A DNA stretch of 64,000 nucleotides from Humulus lupulus. Lineage: Eukaryota; Streptophyta; Magnoliopsida; Rosales; Cannabaceae. Of the stretch, positions 44,732 to 55,075 are shown in pieces (within the stretch, counting starts at the first letter, position 1; every line of letters starts with the position of its first letter). The notes under the pieces were generated by a model. That model had not been told where the DNA came from. It saw nothing but the letters and a program-made list of their open reading frames with translations, and did not search any database. The stretch is from NCBI RefSeq assembly GCF_963169125.1, contig NC_084799.1, positions 64,278,643 through 64,342,642 of the forward strand, given 5' to 3'. The translations under genes were made by a program, and so were the position numbers.

Positions 44732-46782
44732 TGTAGCGTCTCAGAATTTTACTTAGCTAGATAGTAGTTGTAGTATTTTAGTTTTTGTGGATATTGGTTT
44801 AAGCTGAGATTTAGTTGAAAACTCATAGAAATAGTTATAGATTTTATAAGTTTAACCTATAGTTTAGAAATATTAATTATAACACAAGGTTTGATTAATA
44901 TAGCTGGTCCTAGAAATATTATTTATTATAACCTAAGGTATAGATAGCATTATGAAGCGCATGACACTTTTCACAAGCATGTTTATTGACGATTTAAGTA
45001 TTTTAAATGAATAAATTAATAAAAGATAGATCTAGAAGCTCTATAACCTTCCAGTGTGCTTTAACTGTTAGGATTACATTTTACTTAGTCAAAGTTGTTT
45101 TAGCAAACTTAAAGTGTGCTAAAAATGTGCAGAACCGTGTTTAAAATATTAGCGTGTGCCGATATATCGCAGCTATAGGGGCCGATATGCCGTCTACGGA
45201 AGATACATAAAACTAATCGATTTCGCACGAACGAAACCATGGAAGCTTGGGGCATAGGTAGGGGCGATATATCACCTAGGGTATGCGATATATCGGCTCC
45301 TGGAGCCATTTTTGAAATTTTATGGATTTAAATTAGAAACAACCCTCGACCATTTGGACTTGCTCTTGAATGTTTTTGACCAAGTTCTAGGCATCTGTTG
45401 AACCAATAATTCAAATTTATTCAATTTATATTAATTTATTTATTCATTTTAAAAGGGGTTAGTTTCACTCCTTGAACTCTATAAATAGGACCTAGTACTC
45501 AGCCATTTCATTCATCATTCAAGCAATCTTCAGAGGCTCCAAGCTACTAAGTTATTCTAAGAGAGAAAACACTAGGGTTTTGGGTTAAAAAGCTTTTTCC
45601 AATCTAAGCTTTTATAAACACTTGGGAAGTAAGATAGATTGACATTTTAGTATTGAGGTGTAGATCGAAGTTCTAGACTGTCAAAGGTATTCTTATCCTC
45701 GGAGTTAGTTCATCATAGTTCTTTTGTTCTCTTTCATTTTCTTTTAGATCCTAACTTGATTTTATGGCTTCTTGGTTAGATATTTAAGTTCTTGAAACTT
45801 AAGGTTCTTCAGTAAGTTTCTATCTTGATGGTTTAGATATCTTTTTCATCTCCATTTCTTTAGAAACTCATGATTCTTATTATGATTTTAGGAGATTTTC
45901 AATCTCGTTCTTGACTCCAATATCCCGGTTTTTGGTAAGGAAAATAGGTTAGATTATATGTGTTATCATATGTTTATATGCTATGATATGTTATGTGCTA
46001 TGTATATATGTATGAATATGTTTTTAGTCACTTTGGGTTTATAGTTGCTTAGACAGCAAACCCCAAGATTTTTATCATTATCGTGGTTTAGAGTTATGAT
46101 TTTCCCTACCTCGATTAGTAGACTGGGGACCTAGATGGGTTATCATATACTACCTTATGATCTAACCTATCTCGATTAGTAGACTAAGGACCTAGATGGG
46201 TTATCATATACTACCTTGTGATCTAACCTACCTCGATTAGCAGACTGAGGACCTAGATTGTTTTATCACATGCTACGATAATGAGTTAATGACCATTAAT
46301 ATTGTAGTCCTATATGATATACGTTTTTACGTCATATGTTTTATAGTATATGTTTTATGATATAGTCTTATGATTTATGATATATGTTTTTAGTATATTT
46401 TCCTTGCTGGGCCTTAGGCTCATTCATTTTATTTTAGATGGTGCAGGAAAATAAACTTGGAAGGCGGAACGGATTTGTGGCAACTTGGCATGTGTATTGG
46501 GGATGAATTGACTGAATGGACTACTAGAAGATCAAGGATGACGTTGTTTCAGGTCTTTTAATTTATGTTCTTATGTATTTCTGCACTTCGTTTTTAAACA
46601 ATTAAAGTTTATGATTATGTTTTTTTTAACAATGGGCTCCCATACCATACTTTGTATTCCGTTCCGTATTTTGGATTTTTAATAAAGTTCTATTACTTTA
46701 AGAATATATGTATTCCAAACTAGTTGATAAGTCTTAGTAGTTTTTAATGGTCTGAGGTCTTAGAATTAGTCGGGTCATTACA
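44732..46782 (+). repeat. gypsy3 3' LTR
   Basis: 2,051 bp. CGATATATCG at 45160-45169 and 45286-45295, TATA box 45480-45487, three copies of a tandem unit of about 64 bp at about 46107-46275 (the 5' LTR has two). Confidence 0.92.
46107..46275 (+). repeat. Tandem unit, three copies, in gypsy3 3' LTR
   Basis: Unit like CCTACCTCGATTAGTAGACT...GGTTATCATATACTAC; three copies here, two in the 5' LTR at about 38318-38445. Confidence 0.85.
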
Positions 46783-46787
46783 AGGAT

Positions 46788-48436
46788 GGTCCAACTTTCT
46801 TTTACCTTTACCTACACCACATAGCACCCGTGAGCTGAGGCTCCGCAAAAAAACTCAAACACATGCTCATAAGAAGTTAATAATATGCAATCAAATCATA
46901 ATAAGCATGCCTAGCAGTAATAACCCTATTCATGCATGTAGGCAAGTAGAAATAAATGATTATGGTGTCCTGCGCCCTGAGTAGATGTCTGTCAAGTCAA
47001 TCTGGGGTCCTGTGCCCTAAATAGATGACTTATTAAGTCAGTCTGGGATCCTGTGCCCTAAATAGATGACTATTAAGTCTCTCTTGGATCTTGCGCCCTA
47101 AAGAGATGACTATTAAGTCTCTCTGGGGTCTTCCGCCCTAAGCCATGTGACGTTCCTGTCAGTTTAGCCTTTTAGCCCTACCTCTGAGTAACTAGCCTTA
47201 GACTAGTCAAGCACTTCACTTTTCTTTGACCAATAGGTCGGTCATGCATTTAATGCTCATGTTGATTAGATCTAATCATTTCGGCATGCGTTGAATACGC
47301 TAATGTCACTCTTGACTCATAAGTGAATTCCATACGATCAGCGCTCAGAACTATTGCCGATCATGACTGATAAGTCATAGCTTCATGACCAGTACTAAAC
47401 CTTATTGTCATTTCTGAACTAATAAGGCAGTGCTTTCTCAATGAGGTAATGCAAACATGCATATATCATTTGTCAAATATCCAGATATAAGGCATTCATC
47501 ATGCTTAATCAATAATCGCAAGCATAATCATAATCATGCACAATTACAGAGACTCAAGCTCTGATCAATTCCAAATTCAACATTCATGTCATGCCATAAC
47601 CATATGTATCACATGCATCACATACTGGGTGTAGTTTTCTTACCTTTGGTCCAAGTACAGGTTACCAATAAATGACCTTCTAACATGATACTGTTTTGAA
47701 GGCCCTAGTGATTACCTAGTTACAACCATAATATAAAATCCCATAAAAAATGAGTAAATAAATACTTCTGGACAAAATCCTCGCCTCTGGGACGTCAAAT
47801 CCTACCAAACTGGGTAGTAGGATCGATCTCGAGCCTTTAGAGTTAAGTTCCCACGACTAAAAACCAAATCTGGCCAAAACTGGATAGGCGGGACGCAACT
47901 TGGCCCTGAGGGTCGCGACATGCCTCCCTTAGAGAGAGCCCTTTGCCTAGGCTTTAGGGTGCAGGCTGCAACTTGGATCTCTAGAGTCGCCCCCCCCCCC
48001 CCCCCCAAGGCAGAACCTTCCTGGATCTAGGTTCACACAGGTCACTACTTGCTAGAACTAGATCGCGATCCAACCACGAATCCAGCCATTTTCTACGTTG
48101 TCTCCCATTTAAAATCCTCCAAAAACCTATCCAAACATATCCGAATCTAAAAAACAAAGTTCCCCAACATCCTAATTTCCCAAAACATTGAAAACCCAAG
48201 TCCTAATCAAATCAAAAGCTCCTCAAAATTTCAAAATCCAATCGAGGCTTAAAAACTCAAAAAATTTAAACTTAAAGCTTGGATTACCTCTGATTGAGTA
48301 GTTTCCAAATTAAATCCTCAGGCTAATAAGCTTCTAATCTTCCCTAGAATCGCTATGCCTCGATCGTTGCCTGAATCTGAGTCCTAAAACTCGAGTTTCC
48401 TTCGAAAATGCGAACGGTGTCAAAAAGGGAACAAGA

Positions 48437-48518
<82 letters not shown>

Positions 48519-49089
48519 TTTCAACGATCTTTTATATTTCAGACAAGTTACTTTGAGCTTCAGTAAACTCAAGCAAATTTTAATGCTCGGGGTCCCAAAA
48601 ACGCCCAGGGGTAAAATAGTAAAAATTCCTAGAATTCCCTCTTGATCTCACTAACTCCCTATATATCATCAAATAATCATTCCCATTACCGAATATCTCG
48701 GTAATGTACTAAATACCCAATATACCCCTTGACTTACTCCGAGCCAAGTATGGGTCCCGTTGTGACTTTCCCACTAGCTTGCTCCCTAGGATCATCTTGT
48801 GCCGAGTAACCCAAACATATTCACATAGTAATGTAGTACGACACACATACCACATATATGTCAAATGTACCCATAACAGGCCAAATTTTGAAAATTGCCC
48901 AATTAAACAGAAATGGGCTCACATGCATATTTAATACACCTAAACATGCATATCAATTCATATTATACTATAACTCAAATAATCACATAACGATGCACAT
49001 AAATATCATATAATCACACAATTCCATAATTTCCATCCTGCCCCCCTAATCAAGGCCTTAAGTCTTATTAGGAAATTTGAGACGTTACA
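46788..49089 (-). repeat. gypsy2 5' LTR, right piece
   Basis: Continues the LTR interrupted at 36940. Contains tandem units (46966-47140), a C run (about 47989-48006), a GA microsatellite and the LTR start, read in plus as ...GACGTTACA. Confidence 0.88.
48439..48508. repeat. (GA)n microsatellite
   Basis: About 34 GA units inside the gypsy2 5' LTR; open frames across it are artefacts. Confidence 0.95.
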
Positions 49090-49780
49090 AGTATAGACAT
49101 ATAAGTCTAAGACATGAGTATGTGAGACAATTAATTCAAGGAGGAATCATATCGATCTCATAAATAAAGACAAGTGACAACTTAATGGATTCATTTACAA
49201 AACCTCTTACGAAGAGATTAGTAAGTTCTACTTCAAAAAGGGGTGAGACTAAAACTCCTAGAATAATATATTCACCAATGATATCAGCCCAACTCCAAAC
49301 TTGTGAACATCAAGGGCAAGAGTTCATTGGGTATGAACAAGTTATTAGGTGAATAGTTACAATGCTAACAAAGTTATGAGTTCCATCCAAGGATGGTTAG
49401 TGTTGGTTACTACCGAGTGAGGGTTAAGCCTAAGTATTTTAATGAAGTTCAGTTGTGTGCAACAATAATTTCTAAAGGTAGCAAAGATGTTGTAAAAAAT
49501 TCACCCATGTAAACTTAGAGGTGGAGCCGCCTTTCATGGGAGTTGGAGTTTCTCCCTGGAAAGTTCATAAAATAGATGAGCACATGACCATATGAGGGCT
49601 AAGTGAGAAAAGTGGAAAAAATGAATGGTCAAGTGGAGGTATGTGTGGTGTTACCAGTTTTATCATTAAGAAGTACTTGGTTCATTCTTTAAGACACCAA
49701 TGACTTCGATAAGGCTTTGTAATACTTTCACTAAGATAAAGTTCAAATCGAAAGGTACTTTATTTTATGCACCAAAACTA
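49090..49780 (+). pseudogene. Cop-A RNase H tail
   Basis: Continues RNase H from 32846. It encodes a segment with R-H-E-Y-V-R-Q-L-I, G-I-I-S-I and F-T-K-P-L near 49110-49210, the typical copia RNase H end (R-H-x-x-V-R-E-x-I and D-x-x-T-K). Stops and shifts are present. The rest to 49810 is non-coding sequence before the polypurine tract. A near-identical copy lies at 21327-22017. Confidence 0.75.
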
Positions 49781-49811
49781 TTAAGCTAAGAAGTGAGGAT
49801 TCTATTTAACC

Positions 49812-49821
49812 AAGTGGGGAA
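49812..49821 (+). other. Cop-A polypurine tract
   Basis: AAGTGGGGAA directly before the 3' LTR start; copied at 22049-22058. Confidence 0.85.
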
Positions 49822-50814
49822 TGTTGAGATTGGTTAAATATAATGGTTAAGATGTTTACACGTTGAGGTGCAAAACACTAAATGGTTTTCACTTAATGAG
49901 AAGTTAATACATGAGATTGTGTAGAAGGCATCTAAAAGTGACTTTTGTGGGTCTAAAGTGATACAATGAGGTATCCAAACATTCCCAAAAAGTGTGGTAG
50001 TATTTGGAGAATTTTTAGGGCCATTGGAAGGGTCCAAAGTCAAAGAGTGTAGCAATACGTCACCTACTAGCAGGTGATGAATCGCCTGACAGGCGATATA
50101 TCGCCTACATGCAGACGATACATTGCCTGGGTTGTATTTTAGGGTCATACAGTTTACGTAAAATACTCCAAATGTTGTGTTTTAAATGCTCTAATCCTAT
50201 TAGTTAGACTAATGATGATGCCTACACTATACATATATGGGTTATTAGAGTTGAAAAGCCTTGATTACAGTTTCCAACTCTCTCTCTCTCTCTCTCTCTA
50301 AACTCCTTCTCTCTCTAGTTTTCTAAGACCAAAGCTTTCTCCATGAAACTCATCAAGCATTGCTTGACTTGCATGAGTTTCACGGTTTGCTCAATCCCAA
50401 ATCTCATTCTACTTAGTTGAAGCTTGAAGCAATTGGGAAGGCTTGTAATAGAGATTTTGGACAATAATATACATATTGTGTATAAGCCTTAGAAGTTCTC
50501 CAAGTTTGAAGATTCAAGTTGCTTAATACAAAGGTTGTATCTCTCTAACCCTAATATAGTATTTTGTCACTCTATTATGATTTCATTGTTGGTATAGATG
50601 ATTAAATGTCTCTAAGTTCATCTTATCATCATTTAATAATTTAATTTCTTATATTCAAGATTAACATTCATATCATGAACATGTTTCTTTGATTATCAAG
50701 AATTGCACTCATACTTTAAATTTGAATCTTCATTAACATCTAGGGTTTGGAGTATTGTATAATTATCATTATTCATGGTTTATTTGTAAAGTACAAAGCC
50801 ATATATTCCTAACA
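49822..50814 (+). repeat. Cop-A 3' LTR
   Basis: 993 bp, TGTTGAGATTGG...CCTAACA, followed by TSD CAAGC at 50815-50819. Carries the 16-bp palindrome at 50091-50106 and a CT microsatellite near 50280-50298. Confidence 0.92.
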
Positions 50815-50819
50815 CAAGC

Positions 50820-51496
50820 CATCGATGCCATCAGGTGCCTCGTCTCCAACTGTGGTTCGCAAGTTTTGCGCCATGCCACACATGTCGGAGTACCCTTTGG
50901 CGAACGAGGCTAGAGTCTTAGGATCTGACTATGCTCCGACATTCTTTCGCAAAATGGCCAGTCCTATAGGAACCTCGACATGAATGTGTGGAGGTTTCTG
51001 ATCAGTCTCTACGATCAGTCTCTAGAGCTCGGAGTTTCTATGGGTCTACTCTATTTCTTCAACTCTTTAATTTTATAGTTATTTTTATATTATCTAACTG
51101 TTATTATTTTTTCATTCAGGCCCTCCTCAGATTTATGCGTCAGTACTCCCTCCTGTCCTCGAAGGTCGCGACCGACGAGAAACTAGTAAACGATGCCCAC
51201 CAAGTTCAAATCCAGGCTGAGGACAACCGAAAATATGCCAAAGGAGCCTAGCCCAAGGCCAAAAATTCACTTAAAGATGCCAGGGAGGCTCAGGCCAAGG
51301 TCGAGGATGCCCTCAAAGCCACCTAGGATAAGCTCACGTCCTCCGACGTTGAAGCCAGTAGCCTGAAGGCAGAGCTTGACACTAAGACTTCTCACTTTGA
51401 CGCTGCCAAGGGTGATATCGAGCGCCTTAAGGAGGAGAAAAGAGTTGCCTACTTTATTAACTATGCTCGTATAGTTTACTGGTTGTTTTATGCTTA
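50820..51496 (+). pseudogene. Tat B antisense ORF, C-terminal part
   Basis: Continuation of the extra ORF beyond Cop-A. The frame entering from 20693 reads through 50820-50980 (M-P-S-G-A-S-S-P, A-P-T-F-F-R-K-M-A). A T-rich, intron-like stretch at about 51042-51119 ends in TTCATTCAG; after it a charged coiled coil runs from 51120 to about 51460 (L-S-S-K-V-A-T-D-E-K-L-V-N-D-A and A-R-E-A-Q-A-K-V-E-D-A-L-K-A, then L-K-A-E-L-D-T-K). Stops lie near 50983, 51250 and 51325. Coiled coils in this position are also seen in the Tat A extra ORF. Confidence 0.6.
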
Positions 51497-52253
51497 AATT
51501 TCTTTCTCGAAATCTTTATACACATTATCTACATATAACTTTCATCTTATCCTTATGCATCATACTGCAGGTTCGAAATATTTCGAGCATATTTCAAATA
51601 CTGACATGCTTAAGGTTGGACTTCTTTATATTCATGCATAGTTCATTCGACTGCACTATTTCAACCTTGTTATAGTCAAGTTCGAATACTACTTTTACCA
51701 TGTATTTTTGCGTTTAAAATACTCATAGGCATGTAGTCTCGTTAGTCTAGTTATTTCTTGCTTAAGTATAGTAACTTTTCCTCATCCTAAAGTATGGTCT
51801 CGAGGTTGCGAGGTCGAAACTTTTTGCGAAAAATTCTAGCCATGTCTCGACTTATGAATTTCGTTGGTTTATCTAGAATTCCAAGTTTTAATTATGTCGA
51901 TTAGTGTTTGCTGGTTTGTTCCAGACTTGTTCAATTTGTGTTTGGTTAATAATCCATCCATTGTAATATTATTTTTATTGATGCTATTTTTGAGCCTATG
52001 GTATGATTGTATACCTCTTATGCCCCTTAATCTCTTATGATTGTAAAATCTTAGGTCATTGAATTTCGTGAGCTTACAAAATACATAACAATAAAAATAC
52101 AGTTGGAATAAGGAAAAATGCTTTATTAATGAAAAGCAAAAAGTAAATACAAGCCTGGTTACAAATAAATAAAGATCATTCATTCATTTTTTGTAATAAG
52201 GTCGTAGATGTTTAATTTTCCAAGCTCGTGGAACCATTTTCAATTCAATCTCG
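51497..52253. other. Tat B spacer between antisense ORF and pol
   Basis: AT-rich and non-coding; equivalent to 11740-12480 in Tat A. Confidence 0.45.
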
Positions 52254-53978
52254 CTAGTTTATATACACCAGGTCGAATGATGGATTAAATCTGGTAGGGT
52301 CCCTCCCAATTAGGCCCGAGCACGCTTGCAGAGGGGTCTCTTGTTGCCAAAAATATCCGCCTGAGCACCAAATCTCCCAATCCAAAGTTTCTATCTCGAA
52401 CCCTCTTATTGAAGTATCTAGTGGCACTTTGCTGGTATGCAACATTTTTAAGCTGGACTTTTTCTCATTTTTCTTCAATTAGATCTAGGGTTTCCTCGAG
52501 CTGAGATTGGTTTGAGGTCTGGTTGTATGCTTCGCATCTGATCGTTGGAATTTCGACCTCAATGGGCAACATTACTTCGTACCCGTAGGCTAGGGAGAAG
52601 GGTGTATGTCTAGTTGGGGTTCGAGTTGTTGTTCTGTACGCCCATAGGACTTATGGTAATTCTTCTGGCCATTTTCCTTTAGATTATTCGAGCCTTTTCT
52701 TAATGGAGCTCTTTAGAGTCTAGTTTTTGACTTCGACCTGGCCATTTCTTTGTGGATGAGCTACTGAGGAAAAACTCTTGATTATCCCATTATTTTTGCA
52801 AAACTGTGTAAACAGCTCGCTATCGTTTGGGGTTCCGTTATCTAACACTATTTTCCTTGGTACCCCATACCTGCAAATTATATTTTTACCACGAAGTCCA
52901 AGACCTTCTTCGTGGTGATTGTGGCTAGAGGTTCGACCTCATTCCATTTAGTGAAATAATCAATAACAACTACGTCATATTTGAATTCCCATGTTCTTGT
53001 TGGTAGTGATCCTTTGAGGTCGATTCCCCATACCGAAAATGGCCACGGGGAGATCATCATGGTGAGCTCGGTTGGTGGAGGTCGCGGGATTGAAGCGAAT
53101 CGTTAACATTTATCACAGTGTTTGACCTATTCGAATGATTCTACTTTCACTATAGGCCAAAAGTGTCCTTTCCTAATTACCTTATTTGATAAACTATGCC
53201 CCCCAGTGTGATCTCCGCAAAACCCTTCATGGATTTCTTCTAGGATTTTTCTAGCCTCGGGCGGAGTCAAACATCTTAACAATGGCATCAAATATCCTCT
53301 TCTGTACAATCTCCCCTCCAAGTTAGTCTACCTTGGTATCTTGCACATTACCTTTCGAACCTCATTTCGATCTTCTGGGAGGCTCTCAGTTTCAAGGTAG
53401 TCTGTTATGGGAGTCTTCCAAGTAGGCTGCGAGTTTATCATGTTAACGTCATCTTCGTCAGGCTCGGCTATGCTTGGCACTGGTAAGAATTCAACTAGTA
53501 TCACATTGAGTGTATCGACTTCCTTGGTTGTGGCGAGTTTAGCTAGAGCATTTGCATTTGAATTATGTTCTTGTGGAACATGCTCAATCTCATAGATATC
53601 GAATCGTCTGACTAAGGCTTTGAATTTCTCCAAGTATGCTTCCATTTTAACCCCCTGAGCCAGGTATTCTCCAAGGACCTGGTTGACAACCAATTGGGAT
53701 TCACTATAGCAGTGAATGGCTTTTTCTTTTAGCTCGAAAGCTATCCGAAGTCCTACTAATAGTGCCTCACATTCAGCTTCGTTATTTGATGCCTCGAAGC
53801 CAAACTGTAAGGATGAATGGAACCTGTTTCTATATGGGGTAATTAGGATAATTCATGGCCCCGACCCGTACTCATTTGAAGAACCATCGTCATAAAATCT
53901 CCACAGCTAGCGGGCTGGGGTTACGACTTCCTTGTTTGAGATTCCAGTGCATTCGACTATGAAATCTGCCAAGGCCTG
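52254..53978 (-). pseudogene. Tat B RNase H and integrase
   Basis: Minus-strand pol remnant. It enters at the tether (A-L-A-D-F-I-V-E) near 53975, then the archaeal-type RNase H with D-G-S-S-N-E near 53890, A-S-N-N-E-A-E near 53790 and S-Q-L-V-V-N-Q near 53695-53675. Integrase: H-E-G-F-C-G-D-H-T-G-G near 53235-53200, H-C-D-K-C near 53115, V-I-D-Y-F-T-K-W near 52975-52950 (first D), L-D-N-G-T near 52845-52830 (second D, intact here though lost in Tat A), then A-H-P-Q-R-N-G near 52755. The C-terminal part (52478-52254) is out of frame. RT, protease and gag are missing beyond 53979. Confidence 0.85.
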
Positions 53979-54543
53979 TGTAACGCCTTGGATAGCCAAG
54001 ACCATTACACTTTGTGTTTTAAATGGTGTTACACTCTCGAAACGAGTCTCTTGACCGTAAACGTGTAACTAAACATGATTAACAGTTTAGGGTTAAAATA
54101 TTTGGTCAAAAAGGAATAACCATTTCATTAAAAATAATTACGTTCATACATGGGATCCTAACATAACATTTAAAAGGTCAATTATAGTTCAAAAGTTACA
54201 ACCAACTGACCTAAGCAAAAGAATAGGGTTTAACCCTAGTTCCTTTGAGAAATCCCCGGCCATGGTAGTCGAGCCGCCACATATGTATACGTCGCAACCA
54301 TAGCCCTCGAACTCATGGCTGGTCCAACTTCCCTTTCCCCATACCTGCACCACATATGTGATAGTCAAAATCCCGTGATCTGTAAGGGGAAAGACCCTGT
54401 AAGCTGTGCAATCCCACATCGCCTGGGGAAGGTCAAGTGTGATGATTCTAAGACTGTGTAGGTATGGGACTACACAGTTGAAGAGGGCTTAAATGGATTG
54501 ATGGGTACTACCTATATCAGGAAGGTGCATCTTCTTTTCGGTA

Positions 54544-54640
54544 GCTCATCACTTGAGAACTCCATGGTTAAGCATGCTTGGCCTGGAGTAATCTAGGGAT
54601 GGGTGACCTCCTGGGAAGTTTTCCCAGGAAGTGTACGAGT
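54544..54640 (+). other. 5S rRNA-like domain, Cassandra 5' LTR
   Basis: The segment matches plant 5S rRNA around its internal RNA polymerase III promoter: GAACTCCATGGTTAAGCATG (A-box part) and GATGGGTGACCTCCTGGGAA (C-box part). It is part of the LTR, not a 5S gene. Confidence 0.9.
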
Positions 54641-54731
54641 GAGGACAAAGCACACTGGAAAGACTTGTCTTGGTTTGTAAGGCCAGTCGTCATTCTAGAA
54701 AGCAGCCATAGTGACGTGGGGCGTCACATAA

Positions 54732-54744
54732 TGGTATCAGAGCC
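54732..54744 (+). other. Cassandra primer-binding site
   Basis: TGGTATCAGAGCC, three bases after the LTR end. Confidence 0.93.
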
Positions 54745-54787
54745 TTGACCCAGCCGGAAGTGTGACCGACGGGGTCGTCGGGCCCGT

Positions 54788-54800
54788 AAGGGGGGGTGAT
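54788..54800 (+). other. Cassandra polypurine tract
   Basis: AAGGGGGGGTGAT abutting the 3' LTR. Confidence 0.8.
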
Positions 54801-54985
54801 TGTGATAGTCAAAATCCCTTGATCCGTAAGGGAAAGATCGGTAAGCTGTGAAATCCCACACCGCCTGGGGAAGGTCAAGTGTGATGATTCTAAGACTGCG
54901 TAGGTATGGGACTACACAGTTGAAGAGGGCTTAAATGGATTAATGGGTACTACCTATATCAGGAAGGTGCATCTTCTTTTCGGTA

Positions 54986-55075
54986 GCCCATCACTTGAGA
55001 ACTCCATGGTTAAGCATGCTTGGCCTGGAGTAATCTAGGGATGGGTGACCTCCTGGGAAGTTTTCCCAGGAAGTG
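54986..55075 (+). other. 5S rRNA-like domain, Cassandra 3' LTR
   Basis: Second copy of the 5S-like domain; the first base differences are CCCATC versus CTCATC at its start. Confidence 0.9.

Larger units (their letters stand above)
36941..46782 (+). mobile_element. Full-length Ty3/gypsy chromovirus (gypsy3)
   Basis: 9,842 bp. 5' LTR 36941-38934, tRNA-Met primer site 38937-38950, extra leader ORF 39086-39552, gag 40101-41330, protease-RT-RNase H-integrase 41330-44719, polypurine tract 44718-44731, 3' LTR 44732-46782, perfect TSD AGGAT. The integrase C-terminus ends in a chromodomain-like segment, placing it among chromoviruses, most like the Tekay/Del group. Genes carry stops, so it needs help to move. 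Confidence 0.93.
32847..49089 (-). mobile_element. Minus-strand gypsy element (gypsy2) in Cop-A RNase H
   Basis: Plus-strand edges TGTAACGCC (32847) and GACGTTACA (49089), flanked by AGTAT on both sides (32842-32846; 49090-49094). On the minus strand: 5' LTR at the right (36643-36940 joined to 46788-49089), gag (36190-34918), start of protease, then a deletion of the rest of pol running into the truncated 3' LTR on the left (32847-34731). A full chromovirus (36941-46782) is inserted in the 5' LTR. Confidence 0.9.
48589..50518 (+). repeat. Source copy of the 1,930-bp duplicate
   Basis: Colinear in its natural setting: gypsy2 LTR end, TSD AGTAT, Cop-A RNase H tail, polypurine tract, Cop-A 3' LTR. 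Therefore it is the source and 20826-22755 the copy. Confidence 0.9.
20699..50814 (+). mobile_element. Ty1/copia element Cop-A with nested insertions
   Basis: A copia element bounded by LTRs that start TGTTGAGATTGG and end CAACA/TAACA, flanked by CAAGC on both sides. In order: 5' LTR (interrupted by a copied block), gag and protease start (23105-24008), insertion (24014-30322), integrase (30323-31470), RT and RNase H start (31590-32846), insertion (32847-49089), RNase H tail (49090-49780), polypurine tract and 3' LTR (49822-50814). Removing the insertions leaves one colinear copia element of about 7.5 kb, or 5.6 kb without the copied block. All genes carry stops, so it is inactive. Confidence 0.9.
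17763..53978 (-). mobile_element. Tat-lineage Ty3/gypsy retrotransposon B, split by Cop-A
   Basis: Minus-strand element. RNase H and integrase lie at 53978-52254, a spacer at 52253-51497, and the extra ORF on the opposite (plus) strand at 18784-20693 and 50820-51496. This is the same layout as Tat element A in mirror orientation. Cop-A (20699-50814) with its nested insertions splits the extra ORF. gag, protease and RT are absent: pol is cut at 53979 by a gypsy LTR. The left boundary and LTR are not recognised, so 17763 is only the edge of the neighbouring solo LTR. Confidence 0.75.

Noticed and set aside
48439..48645. Open frame encoding an Arg-Glu repeat protein
   Set aside because: It is a translated (GA)n microsatellite in an LTR.
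54544..55075. Two apparent 5S rRNA genes
   Set aside because: They lie inside the LTRs of a TRIM element with primer site, polypurine tract and TSD, and diverge from 5S outside the promoter core; they are Cassandra sequence, not rRNA genes.
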